NCBI GenBank assembly: GCA_017307755.1
Contig: JAFKGQ010000003.1
Location: forward strand, 806,001 to 870,000
Direction: 5' to 3'
Length of the DNA: 64,000 nt
Source of the DNA: Chitinophagaceae bacterium
GTDB lineage: Bacteria > Bacteroidota > Bacteroidia > Chitinophagales > Chitinophagaceae
Made by a program: the position numbers and the translations under genes. Under the pieces are notes generated by a model. The model ran no database searches and had not been told where the DNA came from. It worked only from the letters and a program-made list of their open reading frames with translations. This document shows, one piece after another, positions 8,579 through 17,095 of this stretch (its first letter is position 1; each line of letters opens with the position of its first letter).

Positions 8579-11038
8579 TCAGTTGACTCTCCCCTGCTCT
8601 TCATCCGCGCCCGAGTTGTTTCGCCGCCGTTTGCGCTCACCGGATTCCTTGCCAAACCGATAATTAAAAGCCAACCCTATCCGTCGGGAGTCTTCAACAT
8701 AGCTATGAAAGGCGGCGGCATGGGAGATGTCGGTTGTCTGATCGTGGAATTTCCGGGAATAGAAAATGTCGTCGATCGTAAGACGCAGGCTGGCTTTTTC
8801 CTTCCATATATTCTTCTGGACGGCTGTATTGGCAAACCAAACGGCTTTTGTTACATTCTGTGCGGAAAGGATCCTGCTTCTGCCCATCGCCTGTACTTCC
8901 GCGCTCCATCCTTTATTGAACCTGAACTGATTGAGCAACTCAAAACCTCCTATCAGGATGCTTTTGTTCACGTATACCCCGTTGATGGTACTTTTATTGA
9001 CCAGGTTGCCCCACCGGTTGCTAAAATTAAAATTCCACCATTTTGTCGGGGAGAGGGACAGGTTGGTTACCATAAAAAGTATATGACCATGGGCTATATT
9101 ATCCGGCCTGGTAATAAAGAGGTCGCCTTCCGCCGAAGTAGTGGAGAAGATGATACCGTCCACGTGGTCGTAATGCGCACCGATGGTGAGATATTGTTTG
9201 TAGCGCCAGGAAAGTTCGATGTGATAATTGTAGCAGGGTTTTAGATAAGGATTCCCGGAATTATAGGAATACTTATCGTGATAGACAAGAAAGGGATTCA
9301 GCTGCTGATAGCCGGGCCGGTTGATCCTTCTGCCATAACGCAACACCAGCGTATGATTGCCGACGCTATCCAGCTTGTAATTAAAAAAGGCTGTGGGAAA
9401 CAGGTCGGTATAATTCCGGGAAAAGGAGGAGTCCTTTACGACGGCATTGCCCAGCTGGTGTCCTTGCGATCGTGTGTTCTCTACTCGTAACCCCACCTGC
9501 GCGGAAAGCCTTTTCCATTCTTTGCCAAGGCTGACATAGGCGGCGCCGATGCGCTCCTTGTAAATAAAATGATCCGTTTGTCCATAGTCGGGTAAAGAAA
9601 TATTGCCGGAGACATCATAATAGTTAGTGGCGATATCAGTATTGACATCGCTGTATTTAAGCCCGGCTTCCAGTTTGGCATGACCTTTTAGCGGGTGGGT
9701 ATAATCCGTCTTGGCGGTATAGATATGGATGTCTGCAGGAGCGTAATACTGGAAGTCCAGCTGGCTGGCTGGCGTGCCGTCAGGCAGGGTGACATAGTTG
9801 GGCGAATGCTTGTTACCTTTTGAATCATAATTGATATAATCCAGGTCGGCGCTGATCTCTTTTCCTCCTGATCCAAACCGATGCTGGAAGTTCAGGTTGG
9901 CGCCGAAGTTCTTCCATTTATAGCTGCCGGATGTATAACCCTGGCCGGTGGAATCCAGCTTCATGCTGCCGTCATAGCTGTGGCTGATATAGTCCAGCCG
10001 GTCGTCCGAGGGCCGGGTGTTACCCGTGAGTACGATGCCATAGGTCGTACTCGAAGAGGCGGCGAAGTCCATACCCAACTTTCCATTCCAGGCGTTGCTG
10101 GTGGTCTTGTAACGGGTGTTCATGAGCACGGCGTTGTTCAGCGAGCCGTTGTCGTCGTAGAAATACCTGCGATAGTCTTCATCACCATAGTTTTTGTACA
10201 GGCTGTATCCGAGGTTGGCGAAAAGCGTAACCTTTCCATTGTGATAGTTGAGATTGAGCGCATCATTGCTTCTGCCATAGGTTCCCTGGTTCCATCCGGC
10301 GGAGATATTGCCGGTGAATCCGGCGGCCCTGTTCTTTTTAAGACGGATATTGATGATGGTTGCGCCGGCGGCGTCATATTTTGCGGGCGGGTTGGTCATC
10401 AGTTCGACCTTGTCCAGGACGCCTGCGGGTACAGAGCGCAGATAGGCCGCCAGGTCGGCGGCGGACAGATAGGTAGGTCTGCCGTCTATCAGTACGGTGG
10501 TCCCATTGCCATTGAGGGTGATGCTTCCATCGGTGCCGACTGTCACGCCGGGGGATTTCGATAGTACGTCCAGGGCATTGCTGCCGGCATTACCGATCAT
10601 GGCATCTACATTGACGACAGTCCTGTCCAATTGCTCCTCCACCAACGCTTTTTTTGCTGTCACGGCCACGGCTGCGAGCGTATTTGCACCCGTCCGTTGG
10701 AGAATAATGGCGGGCAGACGGATGGAACCATGGCGGTCGTCAAGGGTCAGGGGGATGCTGGCGTATTTTTTATATCCAAGACCTGTCGCCACCAGCAGAT
10801 AGGCGCCGTTGTCAAGTTTTCTGAACTCGAATTTCCCCTGGTCATCTGTGGCAGCGCCTTTTATAAGGGAGGAATCGGAAGCCCGCAGCAGCTGTACGGA
10901 GATGGCGGGAAGGGGTTGGCTGCCGGCATTCTGGATGGTGCCGCTGATCTTTCCGGCGGCAGGTTGAGCAAAAGAAACAGCGGGCAGGGTAAGGGCTGTC
11001 ATGAGCAGCAGCAGGATCGGTCGTTTTAAGGATTGCAT
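8579..11038 (-). CDS. Outer-membrane beta-barrel receptor with carboxypeptidase-regulatory-like and plug domains (TonB-type)
   Basis: From the ATG at 11038 the protein has 819 residues; an upstream in-frame extension lacks a signal peptide. The order is signal peptide (ending SFAQ), a carboxypeptidase-regulatory-like beta-sandwich (about residues 30-115), a plug domain (VDAMIGNAGSNALDVL to the segment NPPAKYDAAGATIINIRLKK), and a long barrel that ends RIGLAFNYRFG followed by a basic tail. This is the family often named outer membrane beta-barrel protein, related to TonB-dependent receptors. It could import a ligand or be part of a surface assembly. No SusD-like partner is adjacent, so the ligand is unknown. 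Confidence 0.85.
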   Translation of the reverse strand: MQSLKRPILLLLMTALTLPAVSFAQPAAGKISGTIQNAGSQPLPAISVQLLRASDSSLIKGAATDDQGKFEFRKLDNGAYLLVATGLGYKKYASIPLTLDDRHGSIRLPAIILQRTGANTLAAVAVTAKKALVEEQLDRTVVNVDAMIGNAGSNALDVLSKSPGVTVGTDGSITLNGNGTTVLIDGRPTYLSAADLAAYLRSVPAGVLDKVELMTNPPAKYDAAGATIINIRLKKNRAAGFTGNISAGWNQGTYGRSNDALNLNYHNGKVTLFANLGYSLYKNYGDEDYRRYFYDDNGSLNNAVLMNTRYKTTSNAWNGKLGMDFAASSSTTYGIVLTGNTRPSDDRLDYISHSYDGSMKLDSTGQGYTSGSYKWKNFGANLNFQHRFGSGGKEISADLDYINYDSKGNKHSPNYVTLPDGTPASQLDFQYYAPADIHIYTAKTDYTHPLKGHAKLEAGLKYSDVNTDIATNYYDVSGNISLPDYGQTDHFIYKERIGAAYVSLGKEWKRLSAQVGLRVENTRSQGHQLGNAVVKDSSFSRNYTDLFPTAFFNYKLDSVGNHTLVLRYGRRINRPGYQQLNPFLVYHDKYSYNSGNPYLKPCYNYHIELSWRYKQYLTIGAHYDHVDGIIFSTTSAEGDLFITRPDNIAHGHILFMVTNLSLSPTKWWNFNFSNRWGNLVNKSTINGVYVNKSILIGGFELLNQFRFNKGWSAEVQAMGRSRILSAQNVTKAVWFANTAVQKNIWKEKASLRLTIDDIFYSRKFHDQTTDISHAAAFHSYVEDSRRIGLAFNYRFGKESGERKRRRNNSGADEEQGRVN

Positions 11039-11351
11039 AAGATAAATATACATAAGAATTAGATGTATTTGCGATATTTTCCATCTTTTTATTGAGATGT
11101 AATAATTTAGTTTTTCCACAGGAAGGACCTGTGAATCTTGTCAGCAGGATGATGAGTTGGAAGAGGTGCCCGGATTTGTGGGGACTTCGGGAATTTACAT
11201 GTGTACCTGGATGTAAGGTTGTAAAGAAATTTGAGATGAGACGTAAAATGTGATCAAACGGCGGAAATTTGTGATAAGATAAAAAAACCGCCCATTGGGC
11301 GGTCTTGTTTTTGGATGGCTTTTATGGCCTGGTCCTCATGTGTAATAGTTA
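11039..11351. other. Intergenic region between receptor and catalase genes
   Basis: These 313 bases hold no convincing gene. They contain the catalase terminator at the right end and must carry the promoter of the downstream receptor gene. I see no other conserved structure. Confidence 0.6.
11281..11303 (-). terminator. Intrinsic terminator of the catalase gene
   Basis: ACCGCCC, a 3-base loop and GGGCGGT form a stem at 11287-11303. On the minus strand it is followed at once by a run of T (the A tract at 11281-11286). It lies 48 bases after the catalase stop. Confidence 0.85.
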
Positions 11352-12884
11352 TTATGCAGGTTGTGGTGCGGATGGATGACTGACAGGGGTATGATTGTAG
11401 CCCTTCATAGCGTCCTCTACATTTATACCCAGCCCTTGTGCGATGGCCATTCCCAGACCGATGTCCGCACGGAAGAAATGGCATAGTTGCCGGAGGATAA
11501 TGTCTCCGCGTTTGGGGCCTGTGATGCCATTCATCGCCCCCACGATATTGCTGACAAGGGTCTTTTTATCCCCGGGGCTTAGCACTTCGCGCCAGAAAAT
11601 ACCGGGCTGGCTGTAATGATCGTTCTCTCCTTGCCCATTGCGATCATACCAGTCGGCGATGTTGCTGTCCAGCTCGGTGGGCAGGCCTTTATATTTTTCG
11701 TCGGGACGGATAGATCCGTCAAAGCTGTTGGGAAAATAATTGGGACTGCTTTCCCCGTTGCCGTCTACCCGCATGAGGCCGTCCCTTTCGTAATTATTCA
11801 CGGCATAGGGGCATCGATTTACCGGGATTTGTTCATAGTTCACGCCCAGGCGATAGCGGTGTGCGTCGGGATAGGAGAGCAGCCGGCCCTGCAGCATCTT
11901 GTCGGGTGAATAGCTGATGCCATCCACTACATGTGCAGGTGCAAAGGCGGCTTGTTCCACTTCGGCGAAATAATTCCGGGGGTTCTCATTTAATTCCAGC
12001 ATGCCTACGTCGATGAGAGGGAATTCCTTTTGTGACCAGGTCTTTGTCAGGTCGAATGGATTGTATTTGCTGGTCTTTGCCTGTTCCGGCGTCATCACCT
12101 GGATCTTCAGGTGCCATTTGGGGAAATCACCCCTGTCGATGGCTTCCACCAGGTCGCGCTGTGCGAAATCGGGGTCTTCCCCTTTCATCCTTCCCGCCTC
12201 GTCATTGGTGAAATTCCTGATGCCCTGGGCGGTCTTGAAATGGAACTTTACCCACACCTGCTCATTTTTGTCATTGATCATACTGAAGGTATGACTGCCA
12301 AAGCCGTGCATATGACGGTAGCCATAAGGCGTGCCCCTATCGCTCATGAGGAACATCACCTGGTGGAGACTTTCGGGGTTGAGACTCCAGAAATCCCACA
12401 TCATGGCCGGGCTCTTCAGGTTGGTCCGGGGATCCCTTTTTTGCGTATGGATAAAGTCGGAGAATTTCTTCGGGTCCTTTATAAAAAAGATCGGCGTATT
12501 GTTGCCGACCAGATCCCAGTTGCCTTCTTCGGTATAAAATTTCAGGGCAAAGCCGCGGGGATCTCTCTCCGTGTCGGCTGAGCCCTTCTCGCCACCCACG
12601 GTGGAAAAGCGGAGGAGGGTACGGGTCTGTTTGCCGACCTGGCTGAATAATTTTGCCCGGGTGTACCGGGTGATATCATGTGTTACCGTGAACGTGCCGT
12701 AAGCGGCGCTGCCCTTGGCATGCACGACCCTTTCAGGTATACGCTCCCGATTGAAATGGGCCATCTTCTCGTGAAGGATAAAATCCTGTAACAACAGCGG
12801 GCCTCTGGGTCCTACGCTTTGTGTATCCTCATGATGATAGTAAGGGATACCTGAGGCGGTGGTTAACTTCTTTTCTTCACTCAT
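11352..12884 (-). CDS. katA: Heme catalase (monofunctional, small-subunit clade)
   Basis: A 510-residue enzyme that dismutates hydrogen peroxide. The heme-site residues are present: distal His55 in RVVHAKGSAAYG, Asn128 in LVGNNTP and the proximal tyrosine Tyr338 in RLLSYPDAHRYR. The length fits small-subunit catalases, and there is no extra C-terminal flavodoxin-like domain. No signal peptide is seen, so it is cytoplasmic. It is divergent from oxyR across a 129-base gap with an OxyR-type box, so peroxide induction through OxyR is likely. A terminator follows. The symbol follows the family; katA and katE naming varies. Confidence 0.93.
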   Translation of the reverse strand: MSEEKKLTTASGIPYYHHEDTQSVGPRGPLLLQDFILHEKMAHFNRERIPERVVHAKGSAAYGTFTVTHDITRYTRAKLFSQVGKQTRTLLRFSTVGGEKGSADTERDPRGFALKFYTEEGNWDLVGNNTPIFFIKDPKKFSDFIHTQKRDPRTNLKSPAMMWDFWSLNPESLHQVMFLMSDRGTPYGYRHMHGFGSHTFSMINDKNEQVWVKFHFKTAQGIRNFTNDEAGRMKGEDPDFAQRDLVEAIDRGDFPKWHLKIQVMTPEQAKTSKYNPFDLTKTWSQKEFPLIDVGMLELNENPRNYFAEVEQAAFAPAHVVDGISYSPDKMLQGRLLSYPDAHRYRLGVNYEQIPVNRCPYAVNNYERDGLMRVDGNGESSPNYFPNSFDGSIRPDEKYKGLPTELDSNIADWYDRNGQGENDHYSQPGIFWREVLSPGDKKTLVSNIVGAMNGITGPKRGDIILRQLCHFFRADIGLGMAIAQGLGINVEDAMKGYNHTPVSHPSAPQPA

Positions 12885-12968
12885 GGTATTTTATTTTTAA
12901 AAATGAACGATAATGATCAGCAATGTGTAGGTGAAGCTTTTTTTCTGATTGGTTTGATTGATTAATTT

Positions 12969-12992
12969 TATCTTTGTATAGATTTTATCTAT
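12969..12992 (+). promoter_or_regulatory. oxyR promoter -7 box and overlapping OxyR-type binding site
   Basis: TATCTTTG at 12969-12976 matches the Bacteroidota -7 box TAnnTTTG, 38 bases before the oxyR start. ATAGATTTTATCTAT at 12978-12992 fits the E. coli OxyR half-site ATAGntnnnanCTAT at every defined position. The box covers the expected start of oxyR transcription, which suits autorepression, and it sits between oxyR and katA, which suits catalase activation. A weaker copy, ATTAATTTTATCTTT, lies 17 bases upstream. Confidence 0.65.
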
Positions 12993-13013
12993 TTAGATCA
13001 TTGAAATACATCT

Positions 13014-13949
13014 ATGACATTCGTACAACTGGAATATATCGTAGCCATTGACACCTATCGTCATTTTGCCGCCGCTGCGGCTCATTGTTTTGTTACGCAG
13101 CCTACGCTGAGCATGCAGGTGCAGAAGCTGGAGGAGGAATTGGGCATCAAGATCTTCGACAGAAGCAAACAACCTGTGCTTCCCACGGAGGCAGGCCGGG
13201 AGCTGATAGACCAGGCCAGAAAGATACTGGCTGAAAAAGAGATCATCCAGGAGATCGTGCAAGTCAAAAAAGGGTTGTTGACGGGGGAACTGCGTATCGG
13301 TATTATCCCTACCCTGGCGCCGTACCTGCTGCCCTTGTTCATACAGGGCTTTACGGCCAAATATCCTCAGATCAAGCTGGTGGTGAGTGAGATGACCACG
13401 GAAGCGTTGGTGAGCCGTCTTCGGGAGGGGCGTATCGACGTAGGCATCCTGGTGACGCCTCTCCAGGAGAATGGTATAAAGGAACACGTACTTTTTTATG
13501 AAGAGCTTTTGATCTATGTCTCCCGTAAGAACACTGCGTATAAAAAGACATACATGCTTGCACAGGACATCGATCCCGACAAGCTATGGCTGCTGGAAGA
13601 GGGACACTGTTTCCGGAGCCAGATCGTCCGTCTTTGTGAGTTGAGAAAGGCCAGCAGGGAAGGCAGTCATTTCGATTATGAGGCGGGCAGTCTGGAAACC
13701 CTGCGCCGGATGGTAGAGCTGAATGACGGTATCACTATCCTGCCCGAGCTGGCGGCGATGGACCTTACAAAAAAGCAATCGCAGCTGGTGCGTCATTTCA
13801 AACGCCCTGCCCCCATGCGGGAGGTAAGCCTGGTCGTTCACCGGGACTTTGTAAAACAGCGGCTGGTACAAGCGTTGAAGGAAGAGATCATCAAGTCTAT
13901 TCCGGAGAAAGTACGGCAGAATAAAAATCAGCATGTAGTGCCGATATGA
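13014..13949 (+). CDS. oxyR: LysR-type peroxide sensor OxyR
   Basis: A 311-residue LysR regulator: winged helix-turn-helix in residues 1-60 (FAAAAAHCFVTQPTLSMQVQKLE is the recognition segment region) and a periplasmic-binding-protein-like effector domain. The redox cysteines Cys199 and Cys208 in GHCFRSQIVRLC have the same spacing and even the same numbers as E. coli OxyR, so disulfide switching by peroxide is expected. It is divergent from katA and carries a matching OxyR box in its promoter. Its stop overlaps the next gene, an FkbM-type methyltransferase, by 4 bases. Confidence 0.92.
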   Translation: MTFVQLEYIVAIDTYRHFAAAAAHCFVTQPTLSMQVQKLEEELGIKIFDRSKQPVLPTEAGRELIDQARKILAEKEIIQEIVQVKKGLLTGELRIGIIPTLAPYLLPLFIQGFTAKYPQIKLVVSEMTTEALVSRLREGRIDVGILVTPLQENGIKEHVLFYEELLIYVSRKNTAYKKTYMLAQDIDPDKLWLLEEGHCFRSQIVRLCELRKASREGSHFDYEAGSLETLRRMVELNDGITILPELAAMDLTKKQSQLVRHFKRPAPMREVSLVVHRDFVKQRLVQALKEEIIKSIPEKVRQNKNQHVVPI

Positions 13950-14779
13950 ATGAGCTGTGGAAATTCCGCCGGAAGCACGTAGCTTGCGGTCCTGAACCAA
14001 GCAAAATGGGTATCAAAAGGGTGTTGATCAACATATTAGGGGAAAAAAGGTATTTGACGCTGCTGGCGGGCACCTTCCAACGGCTATTCCCCACCGGCAA
14101 GCTGGGGCTGATCTACCAGGACGCCTATTTTCTAAAGAATATCATTGAGAAAGGCAACTATTGTGTGGACATCGGCGCTCACCTGGGTTATTATACCCTC
14201 GAGATGAGCCGGCTGGCCGGTCCGGAAGGGAAGGTGGTGGCCATCGAGCCCATACCCAGGTTCAACGAAGTGCTGGGAAAGCTGCTGCGGCGTAAAAAAG
14301 CCGATAATGTCCAACTGTTGCAGGTGGCGTTAGGCGGAGAGGGTGAATACGTGGAGATGGGGATACCCAGGGTGGGTGATAATAAGCAATTCGCTTATGC
14401 GCGTATCAAGCGGTCGGGGGATACTTATCAATATTTGGAGTCGGTGAAGGTAAAGAATGAATCAGGAGACCATCTGTTCCGCGATCTGCCCCGGCTGGAT
14501 TTTATCAAATGTGATGTGGAAGGATTGGAAGTACAGGTGTTTTCCTCGATGATGGAAATTTTGAAAAAACATACGCCTGTCCTGCTGGCCGAACTGGTGA
14601 GCAAGGACGAGCGGATCAGGCTCTATGAGATGATACGTCCGTTTGGGTATGAGGTGTATTATCTGGAGAATGAGCGGTTAAGATCGTTGGACATTTACGG
14701 GGATATCTTTCCGGTGAGTCATAATCATTATTTTATTCCGGGCTGGCGAAAAGAGAAATTGAGGGATCTGATCGGGTAG
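13946..14779 (+). CDS. FkbM-family SAM-dependent methyltransferase
   Basis: A 277-residue protein with the class I methyltransferase motif YCVDIGAHLGYYTLEM (SAM-binding glycine loop), an acidic second strand VVAIEPIP, and LDFIKCDVEGLEVQVF. The pattern is characteristic of the FkbM family, which O-methylates sugars or other hydroxylated small molecules. It overlaps the oxyR stop (ATGA) and so is probably co-expressed with it, an unusual partner for a peroxide sensor. No glycosyltransferase or polysaccharide locus is nearby. The substrate is unknown. Confidence 0.8.
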   Translation: MNELWKFRRKHVACGPEPSKMGIKRVLINILGEKRYLTLLAGTFQRLFPTGKLGLIYQDAYFLKNIIEKGNYCVDIGAHLGYYTLEMSRLAGPEGKVVAIEPIPRFNEVLGKLLRRKKADNVQLLQVALGGEGEYVEMGIPRVGDNKQFAYARIKRSGDTYQYLESVKVKNESGDHLFRDLPRLDFIKCDVEGLEVQVFSSMMEILKKHTPVLLAELVSKDERIRLYEMIRPFGYEVYYLENERLRSLDIYGDIFPVSHNHYFIPGWRKEKLRDLIG

Positions 14780-14838
14780 GGCGCAATCACCCCCTCAGAT
14801 TGACGTTTCTCCCCCTCATAGCTTCGAAAAGTGCTGGG

Positions 14839-14846
14839 TAGATTTG
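14839..14846 (+). promoter_or_regulatory. -7 box of the DHFR-family gene
   Basis: TAGATTTG matches TAnnTTTG, 20 bases before the ATG at 14866. No clear -33 TTG was found at the usual distance. Confidence 0.5.
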
Positions 14847-14865
14847 TGAAACCAATCAATTTATT

Positions 14866-15456
14866 ATGCGAAAGCTAATCATGAAGATGTCGGTTTCACT
14901 CGACGGTTTCGTAAGCGGTTCCAATGGTCAGAAAGATTGGGTCTTTAAGACTGGGGACGAGGAGTCATTAGCCTGGAGTGTCGGGAAGATCAGGGAGGCT
15001 GGGCTAATTATCATGGGCAGGAAGACATTTGAGACACTGGCCGCATACTGGCCGACTGCGACAGGGCCGTTTGCCGAGCCGATGAACAATATTCCCAAGG
15101 CCCTTTTTACAAAAAAAGGATTTAAGGGCATCGGTCCTGTGGATACGACAACTGCGGAACAGTCGTCCTCCGTGGCTTCGTGGGCCGAGGCGCGGGTTTT
15201 TGATGGCGATCTTGCCGAAGGGATCAGGGAACTTAAAGCCGGGTCCGGGAAGCCGATGGTAGCGATTGGCGGCGCGGGATTTATGCAGAGTCTCATAGCA
15301 ACGGGGCTCATCGATGAATACCTTCTGGCCATTCATCCCGTTGTATTAGGCTCGGGATTGTCGATCTTCACCGGTCTGGAAATACCGGTTTACCTGAAGT
15401 TGGTTGATGTGAAAGTTTTCCCGAAAGGAGTCGTGGCACAAACTTACCGTATATAA
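14866..15456 (+). CDS. Dihydrofolate reductase-fold protein (RibD C-terminal-like family)
   Basis: A 196-residue protein. MKMSVSLDGFVSG at the start, IMGRKTFETL near residue 50 and AIGGAGFMQSLI near residue 140 are the NADPH-binding landmarks of the RibD-C / DHFR-like superfamily. The end VVLGSGLSIF is also typical. Members reduce pyrimidine or pterin-like compounds, but most of this subfamily in Bacteroidota is uncharacterised, and it should not be taken as the folate-pathway enzyme. A single gene with its own -7 box, without metabolic neighbours. Confidence 0.75.
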   Translation: MRKLIMKMSVSLDGFVSGSNGQKDWVFKTGDEESLAWSVGKIREAGLIIMGRKTFETLAAYWPTATGPFAEPMNNIPKALFTKKGFKGIGPVDTTTAEQSSSVASWAEARVFDGDLAEGIRELKAGSGKPMVAIGGAGFMQSLIATGLIDEYLLAIHPVVLGSGLSIFTGLEIPVYLKLVDVKVFPKGVVAQTYRI

Positions 15457-15481
15457 GGTTTGCCCAATGTAGGGTAAAAAC

Positions 15482-16285
15482 TCACTTTATCATAATCCCG
15501 TCCAGTCTTTTTCTGAATTCCGAAAAATTATGCAGATCATTATGCCCTCCCCCATCAATAGTAATAAACTCATCCCCGGGTTTCAGCAACGCCTTTAACC
15601 GTGAAGCATTGCTGTATGACACTACCCCATCGTCCGTACCATGAAAGATAGTTATGGGCGCGGTAACAGCCGGTAGATACTCGTTGGTGGGGAATTTATA
15701 GTGCAGGATGCTGCCCACGGGATAAAGGAACAGATAACGCCGGGCCAGCGAGGTCATGCTGTAATAAGGGCATTCCAGGATCAATCTCCGGCAGTCACGC
15801 ACGGCCGCCAACTGTGCCGCCACACCCGTCCCCAGGCTTTTGCCGTACAGGATGATATGATCAGGCGCCCACCGGCTGCGGGCCAGCTTATACAGCACCA
15901 GGGCATATTTATAAAGATCTTCCTCACTGAATTTACCGGTGCTTTTGCCAAACCCGGGGTAGTCCATCATCCAAACTTCATAGCCGTGACGGGTGAAGTC
16001 GGCGGCATAGGCGGCATAGTGACTAACGTTCTCTTTGTTACCGTGGAAATAGAGGACGGCGCCTTTGGGGGTGTCGGATTTGAATTGGATAATGTTGAGG
16101 TTCGTCTCTTTGTTATAAGTAAGGTTTACTTCGTTGTAGGGCTGGGTGAAATGATAGTCCGTTTGTCTGTCAACGGCCACGGGATGGAACAGCAGCTTAT
16201 CCTGCAGATAGTATACGGCAATGCCGATGATACAATACAACAGGATCAACACTTTAGCCCAGCGAAAGAGAATTTTTTTCTTCAT
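15482..16285 (-). CDS. Membrane-anchored alpha/beta hydrolase
   Basis: A 267-residue protein with an N-terminal membrane helix (residues about 8-27) followed by an alpha/beta hydrolase domain. The nucleophile is Ser150 in LYGKSLGTG, the acid is Asp218 or Asp219 in FHGTDDG and the base is His248 in GGGHND. A conserved GFGKSTG loop follows the oxyanion strand. It belongs to the group of single-helix hydrolases often called BEM46-like. It is the last gene of the kup operon, 16 bases after its paralogue. Substrate unknown. Confidence 0.82.
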   Translation of the reverse strand: MKKKILFRWAKVLILLYCIIGIAVYYLQDKLLFHPVAVDRQTDYHFTQPYNEVNLTYNKETNLNIIQFKSDTPKGAVLYFHGNKENVSHYAAYAADFTRHGYEVWMMDYPGFGKSTGKFSEEDLYKYALVLYKLARSRWAPDHIILYGKSLGTGVAAQLAAVRDCRRLILECPYYSMTSLARRYLFLYPVGSILHYKFPTNEYLPAVTAPITIFHGTDDGVVSYSNASRLKALLKPGDEFITIDGGGHNDLHNFSEFRKRLDGIMIK

Positions 16286-16301
16286 TGGGTTGCAAGCTAC
16301 A

Positions 16302-17093
16302 TTACTCTTTTAAAATGTCCCGGATAAAATTATGGTACTCCGGGAAGGTATTCAGGTTATTATGTCCTCCGCCATGGATGCGGATCAATGTTATCCTGGA
16401 CGGATTGAGCTTTTGCAGACGTTCGCTATGTCTTATCGGTATCAGCCAGTCCCGGGTGCCGTGCAGGATATAGGTATGACAGCGGACACGTGGCAGCCAG
16501 AGGTCGGTGCGCAAGTGATACCGGAGGACATACCTCACAGGCAATAGGGGAATAAATCGTTCCACCACTTTCCTGAAGTTGTAGTACGGGCTGTCCAGAA
16601 TGAGGTAGCGTGGGGTATTGTCCGCTGCGATCTTGGCGGCAAAACCACTGCCGATGCTACGGCCGTAAATTATTAGACCCCCGGCGGGACATTGTTTCAA
16701 CAATGCTTCATAGACAAATTGAATATCTCCCAGGATTGCCGTCTCGCTCCGGCGTCCCGTGCTTTTGCCAAACCCCCGGTAATCCACCAGCACCACGTCA
16801 TAGTTGTAACGCAGAAAGTCGCGTGCATACTTAGCCCATCCCTTTATGCTGCGGGTATTGCCATGAAGGTAAAGGATCAGCCCGGCGGGATGGGGGCGGA
16901 AAAAATGCAGCCCGTTGATGCGTACCCCTTCCGACACGTCGAAGAACAGCTCCTTAAAAGGGATATCATATTTGTACTGAAAGTCCGCCGGCAAGCGCTC
17001 CGGTTTGAAGATAAGCCTGTCCTGGATAAAATAAGCTATGACAAGCAGGACGGCAGCGCCAGCTATAATATATAAAATGTCATGCAGGAGCAT
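16302..17093 (-). CDS. Membrane-anchored alpha/beta hydrolase, paralogue of the next gene
   Basis: A 263-residue protein with the same layout as its downstream neighbour: an N-terminal helix (residues about 5-23), YRGFGKSTG, nucleophile Ser146 in YGRSIGSG, Asp215 in HGTRDWL and His244 in GGGHNNL. The pair arose by tandem duplication; identity is moderate. It starts 2 bases after the kup stop, so it is translationally close to a potassium importer. Whether the pair supports potassium uptake or merely shares transcription is unclear. Confidence 0.82.
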   Translation of the reverse strand: MLLHDILYIIAGAAVLLVIAYFIQDRLIFKPERLPADFQYKYDIPFKELFFDVSEGVRINGLHFFRPHPAGLILYLHGNTRSIKGWAKYARDFLRYNYDVVLVDYRGFGKSTGRRSETAILGDIQFVYEALLKQCPAGGLIIYGRSIGSGFAAKIAADNTPRYLILDSPYYNFRKVVERFIPLLPVRYVLRYHLRTDLWLPRVRCHTYILHGTRDWLIPIRHSERLQKLNPSRITLIRIHGGGHNNLNTFPEYHNFIRDILKE

Positions 17094-17095
17094 CT

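Noticed and set aside
12895..12960. Clear -7 box for katA
   Set aside because: No CAAAnnTA on the plus strand upstream of the catalase start could be found, so no katA core promoter is listed.
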